A DNA stretch of 64,000 bases from Bacteroidia bacterium (lineage in GTDB: Bacteria > Bacteroidota > Bacteroidia > Flavobacteriales > Flavobacteriaceae), in assembly GCA_030427735.1 (NCBI GenBank), contig JAUIBP010000011.1:47280-111279 (forward strand), written 5' to 3'. This document shows, in pieces, positions 23,852 through 32,428 of this stretch. Position 1 is the first letter of the stretch; the number at the start of each line of letters is the position of its first letter. The translations under genes and the position numbers were made by a program. The notes below the pieces were generated by a model, which was not told where the DNA came from, made no database searches, and saw only the letters and a list, made by a program, of their open reading frames with translations.

Positions 23852-26158
23852 ATGAAAAAACTAAAGTATCTTTTTCTTTCGGCTGTTTTCATTTCGGCCA
23901 GTACTCTGGCTCAGGAGCAGCCTAAGCCAGAACGCCAACCAGGGCATACCAATACCAACAAGTTTAAACAGCTATACGACGAGTTTTCTACTCCAAATAT
24001 GTATAGAGCAGCTTCTGGAGCTCCTGGTTCTGCCTATTATCAGCAACAGGCAGATTATAAAATGGACATCACATTAGATGATAAAGATGCTAAAATATCT
24101 GGTTTCGAAACAATTACCTATTCAAACAATTCGCCAGACGTTTTAAAATATTTATGGGTACAGTTAGACCAAAATATGCGTGCTAAAGATTCTAAAACAC
24201 CTTTAATTGAAGGTGGTGGCGTTTCTCAGGCACAACAGCCTGCTGGTTTTGTTTCTGATTATATGAAAGAACCTTTCGATGGTGGTTTTAATATCGAAGA
24301 AGTAAAAGACACCAAAGGAAATGCTTTAGCACATACCATTAATAGAACCATGATGCGTGTAGAATTGCCTACACCTTTAAAATCTGGCGAAAAATTTTCA
24401 TTCTCTATCAAATGGTGGTATAATATAAACAATCACGTAGAAGGTCGCGGACGTTCGGGTTACGAATATTTTCCAGAAGATGGAAACCGTGCCTATGTAA
24501 TTGCACAGTTTTATCCAAGAATGGCAGTGTATAACGATGTAGAAGGTTGGCAAAACTCTCAGTTCTGGGGGCGCGATGAATTTGCCTTGCCGTTTGGCGA
24601 TTTTGAAGTGAATATTACTGTGCCAGCCGACCATATTTTAGATGGTACTGGAGAGTTAGTAAACCGTAAAGAAGTGTTTACTAAAGAGATGATGAAGCGT
24701 TACGAACAAGCAAAAAAATCGTACGACAAGCCAGTTATAATTGTAACCCAGAAAGAGGCTGAAGCTGCAGAGAAATCAGCTTCAACTAAAACGAAAACTT
24801 GGAAATTGCATGCTAAAAATGTACGTGATTTTGGATTTGCAACATCTAGAAAGTTCGTTTACGACATGATGGCCGTTAAAATTGGTAATAAAGATGTTAT
24901 GGCAGTGTCTATGTATCCTAAAGAAGGAAACCCGCTTTGGGAAGAATGGTCTACAAAAGCTGTTGCTGCAACTTTAAAATCGTACTCACGTATGACTTTC
25001 GATTACCCATACCATAAAGCCATTTCTGTACATGCTAAAAACCAAGGGATGGAATATCCTATGATTTGTTGGAACTATGGCCGTCCTGATAAGGATGGTA
25101 AGTATTCCGACCGTGTTAAATTTGGAATGATTAGCGTAATTATTCACGAAGTTGGGCATAACTTCTTCCCAATGATTGTGAATAGTGATGAGCGCCAATG
25201 GACATGGATGGACGAAGGACTTAATACCTTTTTAGAATATGTTGCCGAGCAAGATTTTGGTAAACAATATCCAGAAGTGTTATCTGCTGGCGAAACCGAA
25301 TACCCTTCAAGACGTGGTCCTGCTCCAAAAATTATTCCTTATATGTCTGGCAACCAAGATTTCATTGCGCCAATAATGACTAAAGGATTAAACACCTATC
25401 AGTTTGGTAACAATGCTTACGGTAAGCCTGCTACAGCTTTAAATATTTTAAGAGAGACCGTAATGGGGCGTGAGTTGTTCGATTATGCGTTTAAAGAATA
25501 TGCAAACCGATGGATGTTTAAACACCCAACTCCAGAAGATTTCTTTAGAACTATGGAAGATGCTTCGGCATTCGATTTAGATTGGTACTGGAGAGGTTGG
25601 TTTTACACTACAGATTATGTAGATATAGGTGTAAAAGATGTTAAGAAATACTACGTGTCTTCAGAAATTAACGAGTACACCAAAAACTTAGCAAAACAAT
25701 ACGGTATGCAAGTAAGCGAATTGCCTCCGCTAGTATATATGGTAGAAGAAGGAAGTGAAGAGTTTAAAGAAAGTTTGAAAAGCGGAAATGCTATAGAAAA
25801 TTCGCCTACATTAAAAGAATACATGATGGATAACTTTACGCCGGAAGAGCGTAAAACACTTAAAGAACCAAAGTATTTTTATAATGTAACTTTCGAAAAG
25901 CCAGGTGGTTTGGTTATGCCAATTATTGTAGAGTATAAATTTGCAGATGGTACCACTAAAACCGAAACGTATCCAGCTCAAATTTGGAGACTGAACGATA
26001 AAGAAGTAAGTAAATCTGTTGCTTCCGATAAGGAAATTGTAAGCATTACAGTAGATCCAAAAATGGAGACTGCCGATATAGATACTTCTAATAACTCTTG
26101 GCCTAGAGAAGTTCAAAAAAGTGAATTCGATACGTTTAAAGAACAATCGAAAAACTAA
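23852..26158 (+). CDS. M1-family metallopeptidase (aminopeptidase-like), exported
   Basis: A 768-residue zinc peptidase with a signal peptide ending near LAQ (residue 20). The N-terminal beta domain spans about 60-320. The zinc site is His432-x3-His436-x18-Glu455 (HEVGH, then MDEGLNTF). GMEYPMICWN, about 40 residues upstream of the zinc site, stands in for the GAMEN exopeptidase motif. The C-terminal part contains a helical segment and a beta extension (about 600-740). It follows DUF6702 and ends at a terminator. Likely digests peptides in the periplasm. Confidence 0.92.
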   Translation: MKKLKYLFLSAVFISASTLAQEQPKPERQPGHTNTNKFKQLYDEFSTPNMYRAASGAPGSAYYQQQADYKMDITLDDKDAKISGFETITYSNNSPDVLKYLWVQLDQNMRAKDSKTPLIEGGGVSQAQQPAGFVSDYMKEPFDGGFNIEEVKDTKGNALAHTINRTMMRVELPTPLKSGEKFSFSIKWWYNINNHVEGRGRSGYEYFPEDGNRAYVIAQFYPRMAVYNDVEGWQNSQFWGRDEFALPFGDFEVNITVPADHILDGTGELVNRKEVFTKEMMKRYEQAKKSYDKPVIIVTQKEAEAAEKSASTKTKTWKLHAKNVRDFGFATSRKFVYDMMAVKIGNKDVMAVSMYPKEGNPLWEEWSTKAVAATLKSYSRMTFDYPYHKAISVHAKNQGMEYPMICWNYGRPDKDGKYSDRVKFGMISVIIHEVGHNFFPMIVNSDERQWTWMDEGLNTFLEYVAEQDFGKQYPEVLSAGETEYPSRRGPAPKIIPYMSGNQDFIAPIMTKGLNTYQFGNNAYGKPATALNILRETVMGRELFDYAFKEYANRWMFKHPTPEDFFRTMEDASAFDLDWYWRGWFYTTDYVDIGVKDVKKYYVSSEINEYTKNLAKQYGMQVSELPPLVYMVEEGSEEFKESLKSGNAIENSPTLKEYMMDNFTPEERKTLKEPKYFYNVTFEKPGGLVMPIIVEYKFADGTTKTETYPAQIWRLNDKEVSKSVASDKEIVSITVDPKMETADIDTSNNSWPREVQKSEFDTFKEQSKN

Positions 26159-26174
26159 AAGGAAAAATTAATGT

Positions 26175-26206
26175 TAAAGCCGACTTATAAAAGTCGGCTT
26201 TTTGTT
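26175..26206 (+). terminator. Terminator after the M1 peptidase gene
   Basis: Stem AAAGCCGACT with AGTCGGCTTT, loop TATAAA, followed by T-rich sequence. Confidence 0.85.
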
Positions 26207-26234
26207 TTTTGTAAATAAACACTTAGTATATTTG
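26201..26234 (+). promoter_or_regulatory. Promoter of tatA
   Basis: TATATTTG at 26227-26234 is a perfect -7 box, 19 bases before the ATG. TTTG at 26201-26204 (22-base spacer) is the best -33 candidate and lies in the tail of the preceding terminator. Confidence 0.5.
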
Positions 26235-26253
26235 CAACGATATACAGTAATTT

Positions 26254-26526
26254 ATGTTTTTATTTATTAGCGGTGCAGAAATAATTTTTATACTATTTAT
26301 AATAGTTATGGTTTTTGGTGCAGATAAAGTGCCAGAAATAGCACGTGGTTTGGGTAAAGGGATTAGCCAAATAAAAAATGCTACTAACGATATTAAGCAC
26401 GAAATCACCAAGAGTGCCGATAAATCGGGTATAGATACCTCTGTCGCTAAAGATGTTCAAGACCAGCTTAACCAGGTTAAAGACGATCTTGAAGAGTTTA
26501 CAGGTTCTGTTAGACGAAAAATTTAA
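26254..26526 (+). CDS. tatA: Sec-independent translocase protein TatA/E
   Basis: Pore-forming subunit of the twin-arginine export system. The 90 residues follow the family plan: a short N-terminal transmembrane helix (about 7-23), a hinge with FGADKVPEIARGLGKGI, an amphipathic helix, and a charged C-terminal tail. No tatC was seen in the window. It converges on the O-methyltransferase gene, with 2 bases between the stop codons. Confidence 0.9.
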   Translation: MFLFISGAEIIFILFIIVMVFGADKVPEIARGLGKGISQIKNATNDIKHEITKSADKSGIDTSVAKDVQDQLNQVKDDLEEFTGSVRRKI

Positions 26527-26528
26527 AC

Positions 26529-27170
26529 TTACTTTTTGCGGCTAATTGTTAGGCCATCTCTTACAGATAGTAAAACCGTTTCTAAACGCTTGTCTTCTTT
26601 TAAAAGTGTATTATATTCCAAAACCGCTTGTGTGGCAAGATCTTTTGGGTTTACAGGCTCTATTACTTTACCGCTCCAAAGAACATTGTCCGATAAAATA
26701 ATACCGCCAGGGTTTAATTTATCGATAATGGCATGGTAATATGCAATATAATTTTCTTTGTCGGCATCCATAAAAATAAGATCGAATTGCTCGTTAAGAC
26801 TCGGAATAATATCTAAAGCGTGCCCCAAATGTTGTTTGATTTGATGGCCATATATAGAAGCATCAAAATACTTGCGCTGAAAATCGTAGAGTTCTTCATT
26901 TATATCTATTGTGTGTAAAATGCCGTCTTTTTGTAAACCTTCGGCCATACATAAAGCAGAGTAGCCAGTATAAGTGCCTATTTCTAAAATGGTTTTTGGG
27001 TTTACAAGTTTAGAAATCATACTTAAAATACGCCCCTGATAATGTCCGCTAAGCATACGCGGTTGTAAAATCTTTTGATGCGTTTCGCGGGTTAATTTTT
27101 GAAGTAATTCTGGTTCGTTTTCGGTATGCTCTACTATATAATTACTTAATTGCTCGGGTAAAAAGTCCAT
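26529..27170 (-). CDS. Class I SAM-dependent O-methyltransferase (CCoAOMT-like)
   Basis: A 213-residue methyltransferase of the COMT/CCoAOMT group. The SAM motif is ILEIGTYTGYSALCMAEGL (about 60-80), followed by LHTIDINEE and the metal/catalytic region DLIFMDADKENYIAYYH, with GGIILSDNVLWSG. These enzymes methylate catechol-type hydroxyls. Its start overlaps the ACMSD stop by 1 base (TAATG), so it is the last gene of the kynurenine cluster. Whether it acts on a 3-hydroxy-kynurenine or -anthranilate intermediate is speculation; the same family is also common outside such clusters. Confidence 0.88.
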   Translation of the reverse strand: MDFLPEQLSNYIVEHTENEPELLQKLTRETHQKILQPRMLSGHYQGRILSMISKLVNPKTILEIGTYTGYSALCMAEGLQKDGILHTIDINEELYDFQRKYFDASIYGHQIKQHLGHALDIIPSLNEQFDLIFMDADKENYIAYYHAIIDKLNPGGIILSDNVLWSGKVIEPVNPKDLATQAVLEYNTLLKEDKRLETVLLSVRDGLTISRKK

Positions 27171-28252
27171 TAGTTTAAAATCCTATGTATTAATTGTTGT
27201 TTTGCTTTGTCGTCATCGCCACACAGCCATTGTATGACGTTGTCTTCCCAAATAGCATCGTAATCGCTTTGCGATATAATGCTGCGCTCTATGGCTAGAT
27301 CTAAAATTTTTCCGGGGTAAGACGATTGTTTAATGCTTTCCATTTCACCAAGTGGATATGGGTCGTCTAGCCCCATAATTACTTGTTTAGCGCCTTGGTT
27401 TTCTACCAAGAGTTTTAGCGATCCGGTGTCGTGTACCAAGGTGTCGAAAAATATATTTTTGTGGCCAACAGCTTTTCTGGGGTGGTGCTTGCCTTCAAAT
27501 AAATCGGGTCTTCCATCAAAACCTTGTATTCTTCGTCCTAAATTTATTTGAGCTAATTGTCCGCCGTGGGCAAAACAAGTACGCATGTTAGGAAATTTTT
27601 CTTGGTATCCGTTTAATGTTAAAAAGTGATAAGCATCGGCACATTGGGCGAGCATCCAAATAAGATGAAAACGCCAAGAGGTGTTCTCTAGTTTAATAAA
27701 TTTTTCGCCATCGTACGGATGAATTTCTACTGCCAGATTGTACTTGCTGGCCAATTCAAAAATAGGTTCGTTTTCTTCATCAAAAATACAACGCCAAGTT
27801 CCTATAGTGTCCATATAATGGGTAGGAAGGCAAAGTAACTGTAGACCTAATTCTTCTACGCAACGTTCAATTTCCCATAGAGCACCACGAACAAATCCTG
27901 GGTGCACAACAAAGCCACAAGTAAATTTGCTAGGGTGGTCGTGTTGTATGCGGGCATTAAAATCGTTTTGAAACCGAAGTGCTTGTTTCATCTCTTCAAC
28001 GCGTAAACCGTTGCCGTATAGCTGCGATAAATTAAGTACTACGGCATGGTCTATTTTAAAGCGCTCCATCCAGGCTAGTTTTTCCTGTAAAAAAAAACTA
28101 GAGTCTGTTACGGGGCGGCTCCAGTCTTTTTGGAGCATGAATTTTCGGTCTTTATCTACCCAAAAAATACCTTTGTCTTTCATAAATTGGGGTATTTCTT
28201 CGGGGTAAGGCAATAGGTGCGAATGGCCGTTTATTCGAAGCTTGCGTGTCAT
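27170..28252 (-). CDS. 2-amino-3-carboxymuconate-6-semialdehyde decarboxylase (ACMSD)-like amidohydrolase
   Basis: Removes the carboxylate from ACMS, the ring-opening product of 3-hydroxyanthranilate, keeping it from cyclising to quinolinate. The 360 residues form an amidohydrolase-type barrel with metal ligands His10 and His12 (NGHSHLLPY), a His in VEIHPYDGEKF, a His in CFAHGGQLAQ, and an Asp in GLDDPYPLG. It lies 2 bases after the 3-hydroxyanthranilate dioxygenase gene, which makes this assignment much more likely than a generic amidohydrolase. Confidence 0.88.
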   Translation of the reverse strand: MTRKLRINGHSHLLPYPEEIPQFMKDKGIFWVDKDRKFMLQKDWSRPVTDSSFFLQEKLAWMERFKIDHAVVLNLSQLYGNGLRVEEMKQALRFQNDFNARIQHDHPSKFTCGFVVHPGFVRGALWEIERCVEELGLQLLCLPTHYMDTIGTWRCIFDEENEPIFELASKYNLAVEIHPYDGEKFIKLENTSWRFHLIWMLAQCADAYHFLTLNGYQEKFPNMRTCFAHGGQLAQINLGRRIQGFDGRPDLFEGKHHPRKAVGHKNIFFDTLVHDTGSLKLLVENQGAKQVIMGLDDPYPLGEMESIKQSSYPGKILDLAIERSIISQSDYDAIWEDNVIQWLCGDDDKAKQQLIHRILN

Positions 28253-28254
28253 GA

Positions 28255-28785
28255 TTAAAGTTTTACAGGTTTAGGAGGTTGCATAACCGCACTGCAATTC
28301 GGGCACGTGCGTTTTAATTTATCGCTGTAATACGTGTCGAAAATTTTAGGCATATCGGTTTCAATGTTTTTAACTGTAAAATTTTCTTCGTATAATTTTG
28401 TGGTACATTGTTCGCAATACCAAACCAAGGCATCTTTCATACCTTCTGGACGTTTATATTCTATAACCAGTCCAACAGTATTGGCGCCTCTTTGCGGCGA
28501 GTGCGGTACTTTTGGCGGCAATAAATAAATGTCGCCTTCTTTAATGTGCACGTCTTTAGGCTCGCCATTATCTATTATTTTTAAAACGATATCGCCTTCT
28601 ACCTGATAAAAAAATTCGGGTGTTTCGTTATAATGATAATCTTTTCTGCTGTTAGGCCCACCAACAACCATAACAATAAAATCGCCATCTTTCCAGACCA
28701 CTTTATTGCCAACTGGAGGTTTTAAAAGATGTCTGTGTTCTTCTATCCAAGCTTTAAAATTTAATGGCGAAACTAACTGGCTCAT
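28255..28785 (-). CDS. nbaC: 3-hydroxyanthranilate 3,4-dioxygenase
   Basis: Opens the ring of 3-hydroxyanthranilate with O2 to give ACMS. The 176-residue cupin has iron ligands His51, Glu57 and His95 and the substrate arginines Arg47 and Arg99, the positions expected for the bacterial enzyme. It keeps the C-terminal rubredoxin-like site with Cys124, 127, 161 and 164. It is transcribed ahead of the decarboxylase gene (2-base gap). A repeat element of the Flavobacteriaceae lies just upstream. Confidence 0.94.
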   Translation of the reverse strand: MSQLVSPLNFKAWIEEHRHLLKPPVGNKVVWKDGDFIVMVVGGPNSRKDYHYNETPEFFYQVEGDIVLKIIDNGEPKDVHIKEGDIYLLPPKVPHSPQRGANTVGLVIEYKRPEGMKDALVWYCEQCTTKLYEENFTVKNIETDMPKIFDTYYSDKLKRTCPNCSAVMQPPKPVKL

Positions 28786-28794
28786 GGTATATGG

Positions 28795-28906
28795 TTTTGG
28801 GCGTGCCTGTTGTCCATTTACAAAATGTATAACAGTCGGGCTTTACGCTGTATCTTTTTAAACTTTTAAAGTTTAAAAAGGATGTCGCTGCAATCCCTCA
28901 CGCAAA
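28795..28906. repeat. Intergenic palindromic repeat, Flavobacteriaceae type
   Basis: The block runs from GGGCGTGCC near 28799 to CCCTCACGCAAA near 28906. It includes CGGGCTTTACGCTGTATC and GGATGTCGCTGCAATCCCTCACGC, with a central inverted repeat (TTTTTAAACTTT / AAAGTTTAAAAA, about 28855-28880). I recognise this from memory as a sequence scattered between genes in many Flavobacteriaceae genomes. Only one copy is in this window. It carries no reading frame. Confidence 0.6.
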
Positions 28907-28947
28907 TTAATATTCGATTTTTGCTATTAAAGTTACAAACTTTAAAC

Positions 28948-29403
28948 TCAATTTTCATGATAGTCTTTGCTCTTTATTTCTTTACCTTTTCTTAAAAATA
29001 AATCTAAAACTTCAAAATTAGGTTTGCTAAGGTCTAAAGCCACGTAAATCTGGTACACTTGTTTAAGGCCTTTTTTTCGTTCTTTAAAAATATTGCGCTC
29101 GTACCATACTATTGTAGTGTCGTCTGGCACTGTAGTTGTACTTTGTTTGGTAATGCTTTTTTGCGGATAGGTTTTGTTTAAATATCCAGACTCTATGTTT
29201 AGGTACACCTTATCTACAACATCTGGCCGAATAACATGCGGATAGATATTTTCATGCTGGTCAAACTGAATCCAGTTAACCACTTGCTCTATGGTTTGCT
29301 TGTCGCTGATATTGGCATTGGTGTAGTTTTTAATTTGTATTTGCGCAATAGCGTTTATACTTGCTGTAACGAATACAAATGCGAGTAAAGCATATTTTCT
29401 CAT
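28948..29403 (-). CDS. Secreted hypothetical protein
   Basis: A 151-residue protein with a signal peptide (cleavage near INAIAQ, residue 21). The mature part has no domain I recognise; it is rich in beta-type segments and ends in a charged stretch (RKGKEIKSKDYHEN). Its ATG is formed at the very edge of dispersed repeat copy 2, and a repeat element lies on each side of the gene. It interrupts the otherwise compact kynurenine cluster, so it may be an inserted cassette unrelated to the pathway. Confidence 0.6.
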   Translation of the reverse strand: MRKYALLAFVFVTASINAIAQIQIKNYTNANISDKQTIEQVVNWIQFDQHENIYPHVIRPDVVDKVYLNIESGYLNKTYPQKSITKQSTTTVPDDTTIVWYERNIFKERKKGLKQVYQIYVALDLSKPNFEVLDLFLRKGKEIKSKDYHEN

Positions 29404-29603
29404 TGGTCTCAGTCGTTAGTTGAAACTATGCACTTTTAGTGCAAGACTTTCAGTTTCTATAAATATTTTTGCGCCACGAATGCACGAATATTTGACATAG
29501 TTTTTTTAGAAATATTCGTGTATTTGTGGCTAAAACGAACACAAATAATCAGACTTTCAGTCTGTTTTCAAACCTATGGACTTCCAGTCTATAGTGGTTT
29601 AGT
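29402..29603. repeat. Dispersed intergenic repeat, copy 2
   Basis: Closely similar to 6929-7120. The internal inverted repeat is better preserved here: GCCACGAATGCACGAATATTT at 29473-29493 and AAATATTCGTGTATTTGTGGC at 29510-29530, two mismatches over 21 pairs. It begins at the start codon of the secreted hypothetical gene and ends just before the stop codon of the SDR gene, filling the whole gap between two minus-strand genes. Confidence 0.75.
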
Positions 29604-30386
29604 TTAAAGACTTTTTGTGCGACCACCATCAACAGGTAAATTTACACCGTTTATATAGGCGGCCTGCTCGCTAGCTAAAAAAGTAATTGCGGCAGCAGTT
29701 TCTTCGGGTTTGGCAAAGCGTTTGGCTGGAATAGCGTTTTTCATGGCTGTGGCGGTGTCTTCTTCCGTTAGGCCAGATTTATCAGATTTGTTTTTGATTA
29801 TTTCGCTAAGACGCTCTGTATCTGTTGCGCCAGGAAGTACATTGTTAACTGTAATGCCAAAAGGCCCTAGTTCGTTGGCTAGTGTCTTGCTCCAGCTGGC
29901 TACAGCTCCTCTAATGGTATTACTAACGCCAAGCCCGTCTAAGGGTTGTTTTACCGAAGTAGAAATTACATTTATAATACGCCCATATCCTGCTGTTTTC
30001 ATAAACGGGGTAAGGGTTTGCACGAGTATGTGATTGCATTTTAGATGTTGTGTGAATGCCGATTCGAATGCGCTTAACGTGGCAGAAATAATGGGGCCGC
30101 CAGCTGGGCCACCAGTATTGTTTACCAAAATATGAAAGCCGTGTTTTGTTTCAATGTAAGCGTTTAGTTTGTCTTTAAGGTGGTCTGGGTTCGCAAAATC
30201 GGCAACTATGTAATCGTGTAAATCTGGATTTGGCAAACTCGATAATACTGCTTTCAATTTGTTTTCGTTTCGGGCAATTAAAGTTACAATAGCGCCTTCT
30301 TCGGCTAAAAGCATAGCGGTTGCTTTACCTATTCCTGCTGTGCTGCCACAAACTAAGGCATATTTTTTATCTAGATTTAAATTCAT
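29604..30386 (-). CDS. Atypical SDR-family oxidoreductase without the YxxxK pair
   Basis: A 260-residue Rossmann-fold protein of the short-chain dehydrogenase superfamily. The cofactor motif is GSTAGIG (14-20) and NNTGGP (89-94) replaces the usual NNAG. The catalytic Ser region is kept (STS, 142-144), but the Tyr-x3-Lys position reads Ser155-Asn-Thr-Ile-Arg159. The C-terminus (LPVDGGRTKSL) is normal. A subgroup of SDRs with SNxxR is known to me. It overlaps the preceding small gene (ATGA). A reductive or isomerising step in the kynurenine cluster is possible but unproven. Confidence 0.85.
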   Translation of the reverse strand: MNLNLDKKYALVCGSTAGIGKATAMLLAEEGAIVTLIARNENKLKAVLSSLPNPDLHDYIVADFANPDHLKDKLNAYIETKHGFHILVNNTGGPAGGPIISATLSAFESAFTQHLKCNHILVQTLTPFMKTAGYGRIINVISTSVKQPLDGLGVSNTIRGAVASWSKTLANELGPFGITVNNVLPGATDTERLSEIIKNKSDKSGLTEEDTATAMKNAIPAKRFAKPEETAAAITFLASEQAAYINGVNLPVDGGRTKSL

Positions 30387-30550
30387 TTTTTTATAAAATT
30401 TATCAGTTTAATAATTAAAAGTAGACCGATTAATATATACAGGATATAGGTTAACGGACTTGCTCTATGGTGTCTTTTCTTGTCCTTTTTAGTGTTTCTA
30501 TATTTAACATGTTCAAAGAGCTCTAAAAGATTGGCAATTAGGTCTGTCAT
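30383..30550 (-). CDS. Small membrane protein of the kynurenine cluster
   Basis: A 55-residue protein: a short amphipathic start (TDLIANLLELFEHV), a very basic middle (KYRNTKKDKKRHHR), and one C-terminal transmembrane helix (about 33-53). The frame opens six codons earlier, but ATG 30550 lies 2 bases after the aldehyde dehydrogenase stop, and its stop overlaps the SDR start (TGA within ATGA), so it is well seated in the operon. No family is recognised. It may anchor or regulate pathway enzymes, but that is only a guess. Confidence 0.7.
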   Translation of the reverse strand: MTDLIANLLELFEHVKYRNTKKDKKRHHRASPLTYILYILIGLLLIIKLINFIKK

Positions 30551-30552
30551 AA

Positions 30553-31995
30553 TCAATATTGAATGCAAACATTTTTAGGTTCTGTAAAAAAGCGCAAGGC
30601 TTCAAAGCCGCCTTCTCTGCCTACACCAGAAGCTTTGGTGCCGCCAAAAGGGGTGCGTAGGTCGCGCATCATCCAGGTATTAACCCAAACAATTCCCGTT
30701 TGTAACTCGGAGCTTAAGCGCATGGTGCGTTTTAAGTTGTTGGTCCAAAGTGTGGCGGATAGGCCATAAGGTACTTGGTTCGCTAGATTTAGGGCTTCAG
30801 TTTCGGTTTTAAACGGCATAAGGGTTACTACAGGGCCAAAAATTTCTTCTTGGTTTAAACGACAGTCGTTCGTTGTTACTTCAATAACAGTGGGTTCTAA
30901 ATAGAAACCGTTTTCTAAATGAGGTACGGTAACCTCGTTGCCTCCACATAAAACAGTGGCTTGTTCTTCTTTAGACAATGCAATGTATTGCTTCACTTTC
31001 TCTAAATGGGCTTTAGATACTAAAGCGCCGATTCGTGTGTTTTTATCTGAAGGATCTCCAATTTTTAGGGCTTTAACTTTAGCAATAAAGTCTGTTTTAA
31101 ATCGGTCGTAAATAGAAGCTTCTACAAAAATGCGGCTGCCACATAAGCAAATTTGCCCCTGATTGGCAAAGGAAGACCTTACCGTGGTTTCTAGCATCAG
31201 ATCGTAATCGCAGTCGCCGAAAATAATATTTGGGTTTTTACCGCCTAACTCTAAGGAAAGTTTTTTAAAAAGCGGAGCGGCTACCGCTGCGATTTGCGCT
31301 CCAGTTTTAGTTCCTCCAGTAAACGAAATGGCTTTAATTTGCGGATACGCTACTATGGCTTGCCCCGTAGTGGCGCCCAAACCGTGTATAATGTTTAAAA
31401 CGCCCTTTGGTAAACCTGCTTCGTTACAAATGTTACCAAGTAAATAGGCGGTTACGGGTGTAATTTCGCTAGGTTTGGCAACAACGCAATTTCCAGCGGC
31501 AAGGGCAGGAGCTATTTTCCATGTAAATAAATACAACGGAAGGTTCCAGGGCGAAATGCAACCCACAATTCCTATGGGCTGTCTTAAGGTGTAGTTAATG
31601 GCATTGTGGCCTACACTCTCGTGGCTTTCGCTTGCAAATTGGGTAATTGCATTCCCAAAAAATCGAAAATTACTAGCCGCTCTAGGGATGTCTACTGTTG
31701 TGGCTAAACTTATCGGTTTACCGTTATCAAGACTCTCGGCTTTGGCAAAACGATCTAGATTGGCTTCTAATAAATCTGAAATTTTTAAAAGAATTTTACT
31801 GCGTTCTTCTATGGTGGTTTTGGACCATATTGGGAAAGCGTTTGCTGCGGCGGTATAGGCCTCTTGGACGTCGTTCTGGTCTGAGTTCGGAATTTTACCG
31901 TATACTTGGCCGTTGGCAGGGCAAATATTATCAATCCAATTATTGTTAATTGGATTAACGTAATGGCCATTTATAAAGTTCTGAAGCTGATTCAT
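30553..31995 (-). CDS. Aldehyde dehydrogenase, probably 2-aminomuconate semialdehyde dehydrogenase
   Basis: NAD-dependent oxidation of an aldehyde to the acid. The 480 residues show the full ALDH pattern: SPWNLPL with the NAD-binding Asn, [15 protein letters not shown], catalytic Glu249 in LELGGKNP and Cys283 in [11 protein letters not shown]. The N-P-L-Y stretch and the CLCGSR ending are those of the hydroxymuconic/aminomuconic semialdehyde group. Position between ACMSD-pathway genes supports 2-aminomuconate semialdehyde as substrate. The ATG overlaps the RidA-like stop by 4 bases. Confidence 0.9.
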   Translation of the reverse strand: MNQLQNFINGHYVNPINNNWIDNICPANGQVYGKIPNSDQNDVQEAYTAAANAFPIWSKTTIEERSKILLKISDLLEANLDRFAKAESLDNGKPISLATTVDIPRAASNFRFFGNAITQFASESHESVGHNAINYTLRQPIGIVGCISPWNLPLYLFTWKIAPALAAGNCVVAKPSEITPVTAYLLGNICNEAGLPKGVLNIIHGLGATTGQAIVAYPQIKAISFTGGTKTGAQIAAVAAPLFKKLSLELGGKNPNIIFGDCDYDLMLETTVRSSFANQGQICLCGSRIFVEASIYDRFKTDFIAKVKALKIGDPSDKNTRIGALVSKAHLEKVKQYIALSKEEQATVLCGGNEVTVPHLENGFYLEPTVIEVTTNDCRLNQEEIFGPVVTLMPFKTETEALNLANQVPYGLSATLWTNNLKRTMRLSSELQTGIVWVNTWMMRDLRTPFGGTKASGVGREGGFEALRFFTEPKNVCIQY

Positions 31996-32414
31996 GACTT
32001 TGGTTTGTAAGCAGTCACTTTAATTTCTACAACTAAATCGGGATGAGGTAATTGATGAACAGCAACAGTGGTTCGGGTAGGGCCATCGGTCTTACTGAAA
32101 AATTCGGCGTACGCGGTATTGTAACCCGCAAAATCGTTCATGTTAACCAAAAACGAAGTGACATCTACAACATCTTGTAACGTAGCTTGTTCGGTGGCTA
32201 AAATATCTTTAATATTTTCGATTACAGCTTTGGTTTGTTCGTATATGTCTAGTTTTTTAGTGCCCATGTTGTCTACTAATTCTACTCCAGCAAACGAATT
32301 ATCTGCACGTCTAGAACTGGTGCCCGACACAAATAAAAAATCACCGGCACGTTTAATATGTGGGTAGGCACCGCGAGGTGTTGCTTTGCCTTCAATTACT
32401 TTTCCTGTACTCAT
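31992..32414 (-). CDS. RidA-family deaminase, probably 2-aminomuconate deaminase
   Basis: A 140-residue YjgF/YER057c/UK114 protein. The family residues Arg114 (GPTRTTVAV) and Glu130 (VVEIKVTAY) that line the active pocket are present. RidA proteins hydrolyse enamines and imines; in bacterial 3-hydroxyanthranilate pathways a RidA-like protein removes ammonia from 2-aminomuconate, and the position next to the aldehyde dehydrogenase and kmo fits that. It lies 14 bases downstream of kmo. Confidence 0.88.
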   Translation of the reverse strand: MSTGKVIEGKATPRGAYPHIKRAGDFLFVSGTSSRRADNSFAGVELVDNMGTKKLDIYEQTKAVIENIKDILATEQATLQDVVDVTSFLVNMNDFAGYNTAYAEFFSKTDGPTRTTVAVHQLPHPDLVVEIKVTAYKPKS

Positions 32415-32428
32415 ATTTGGTTTAGATG

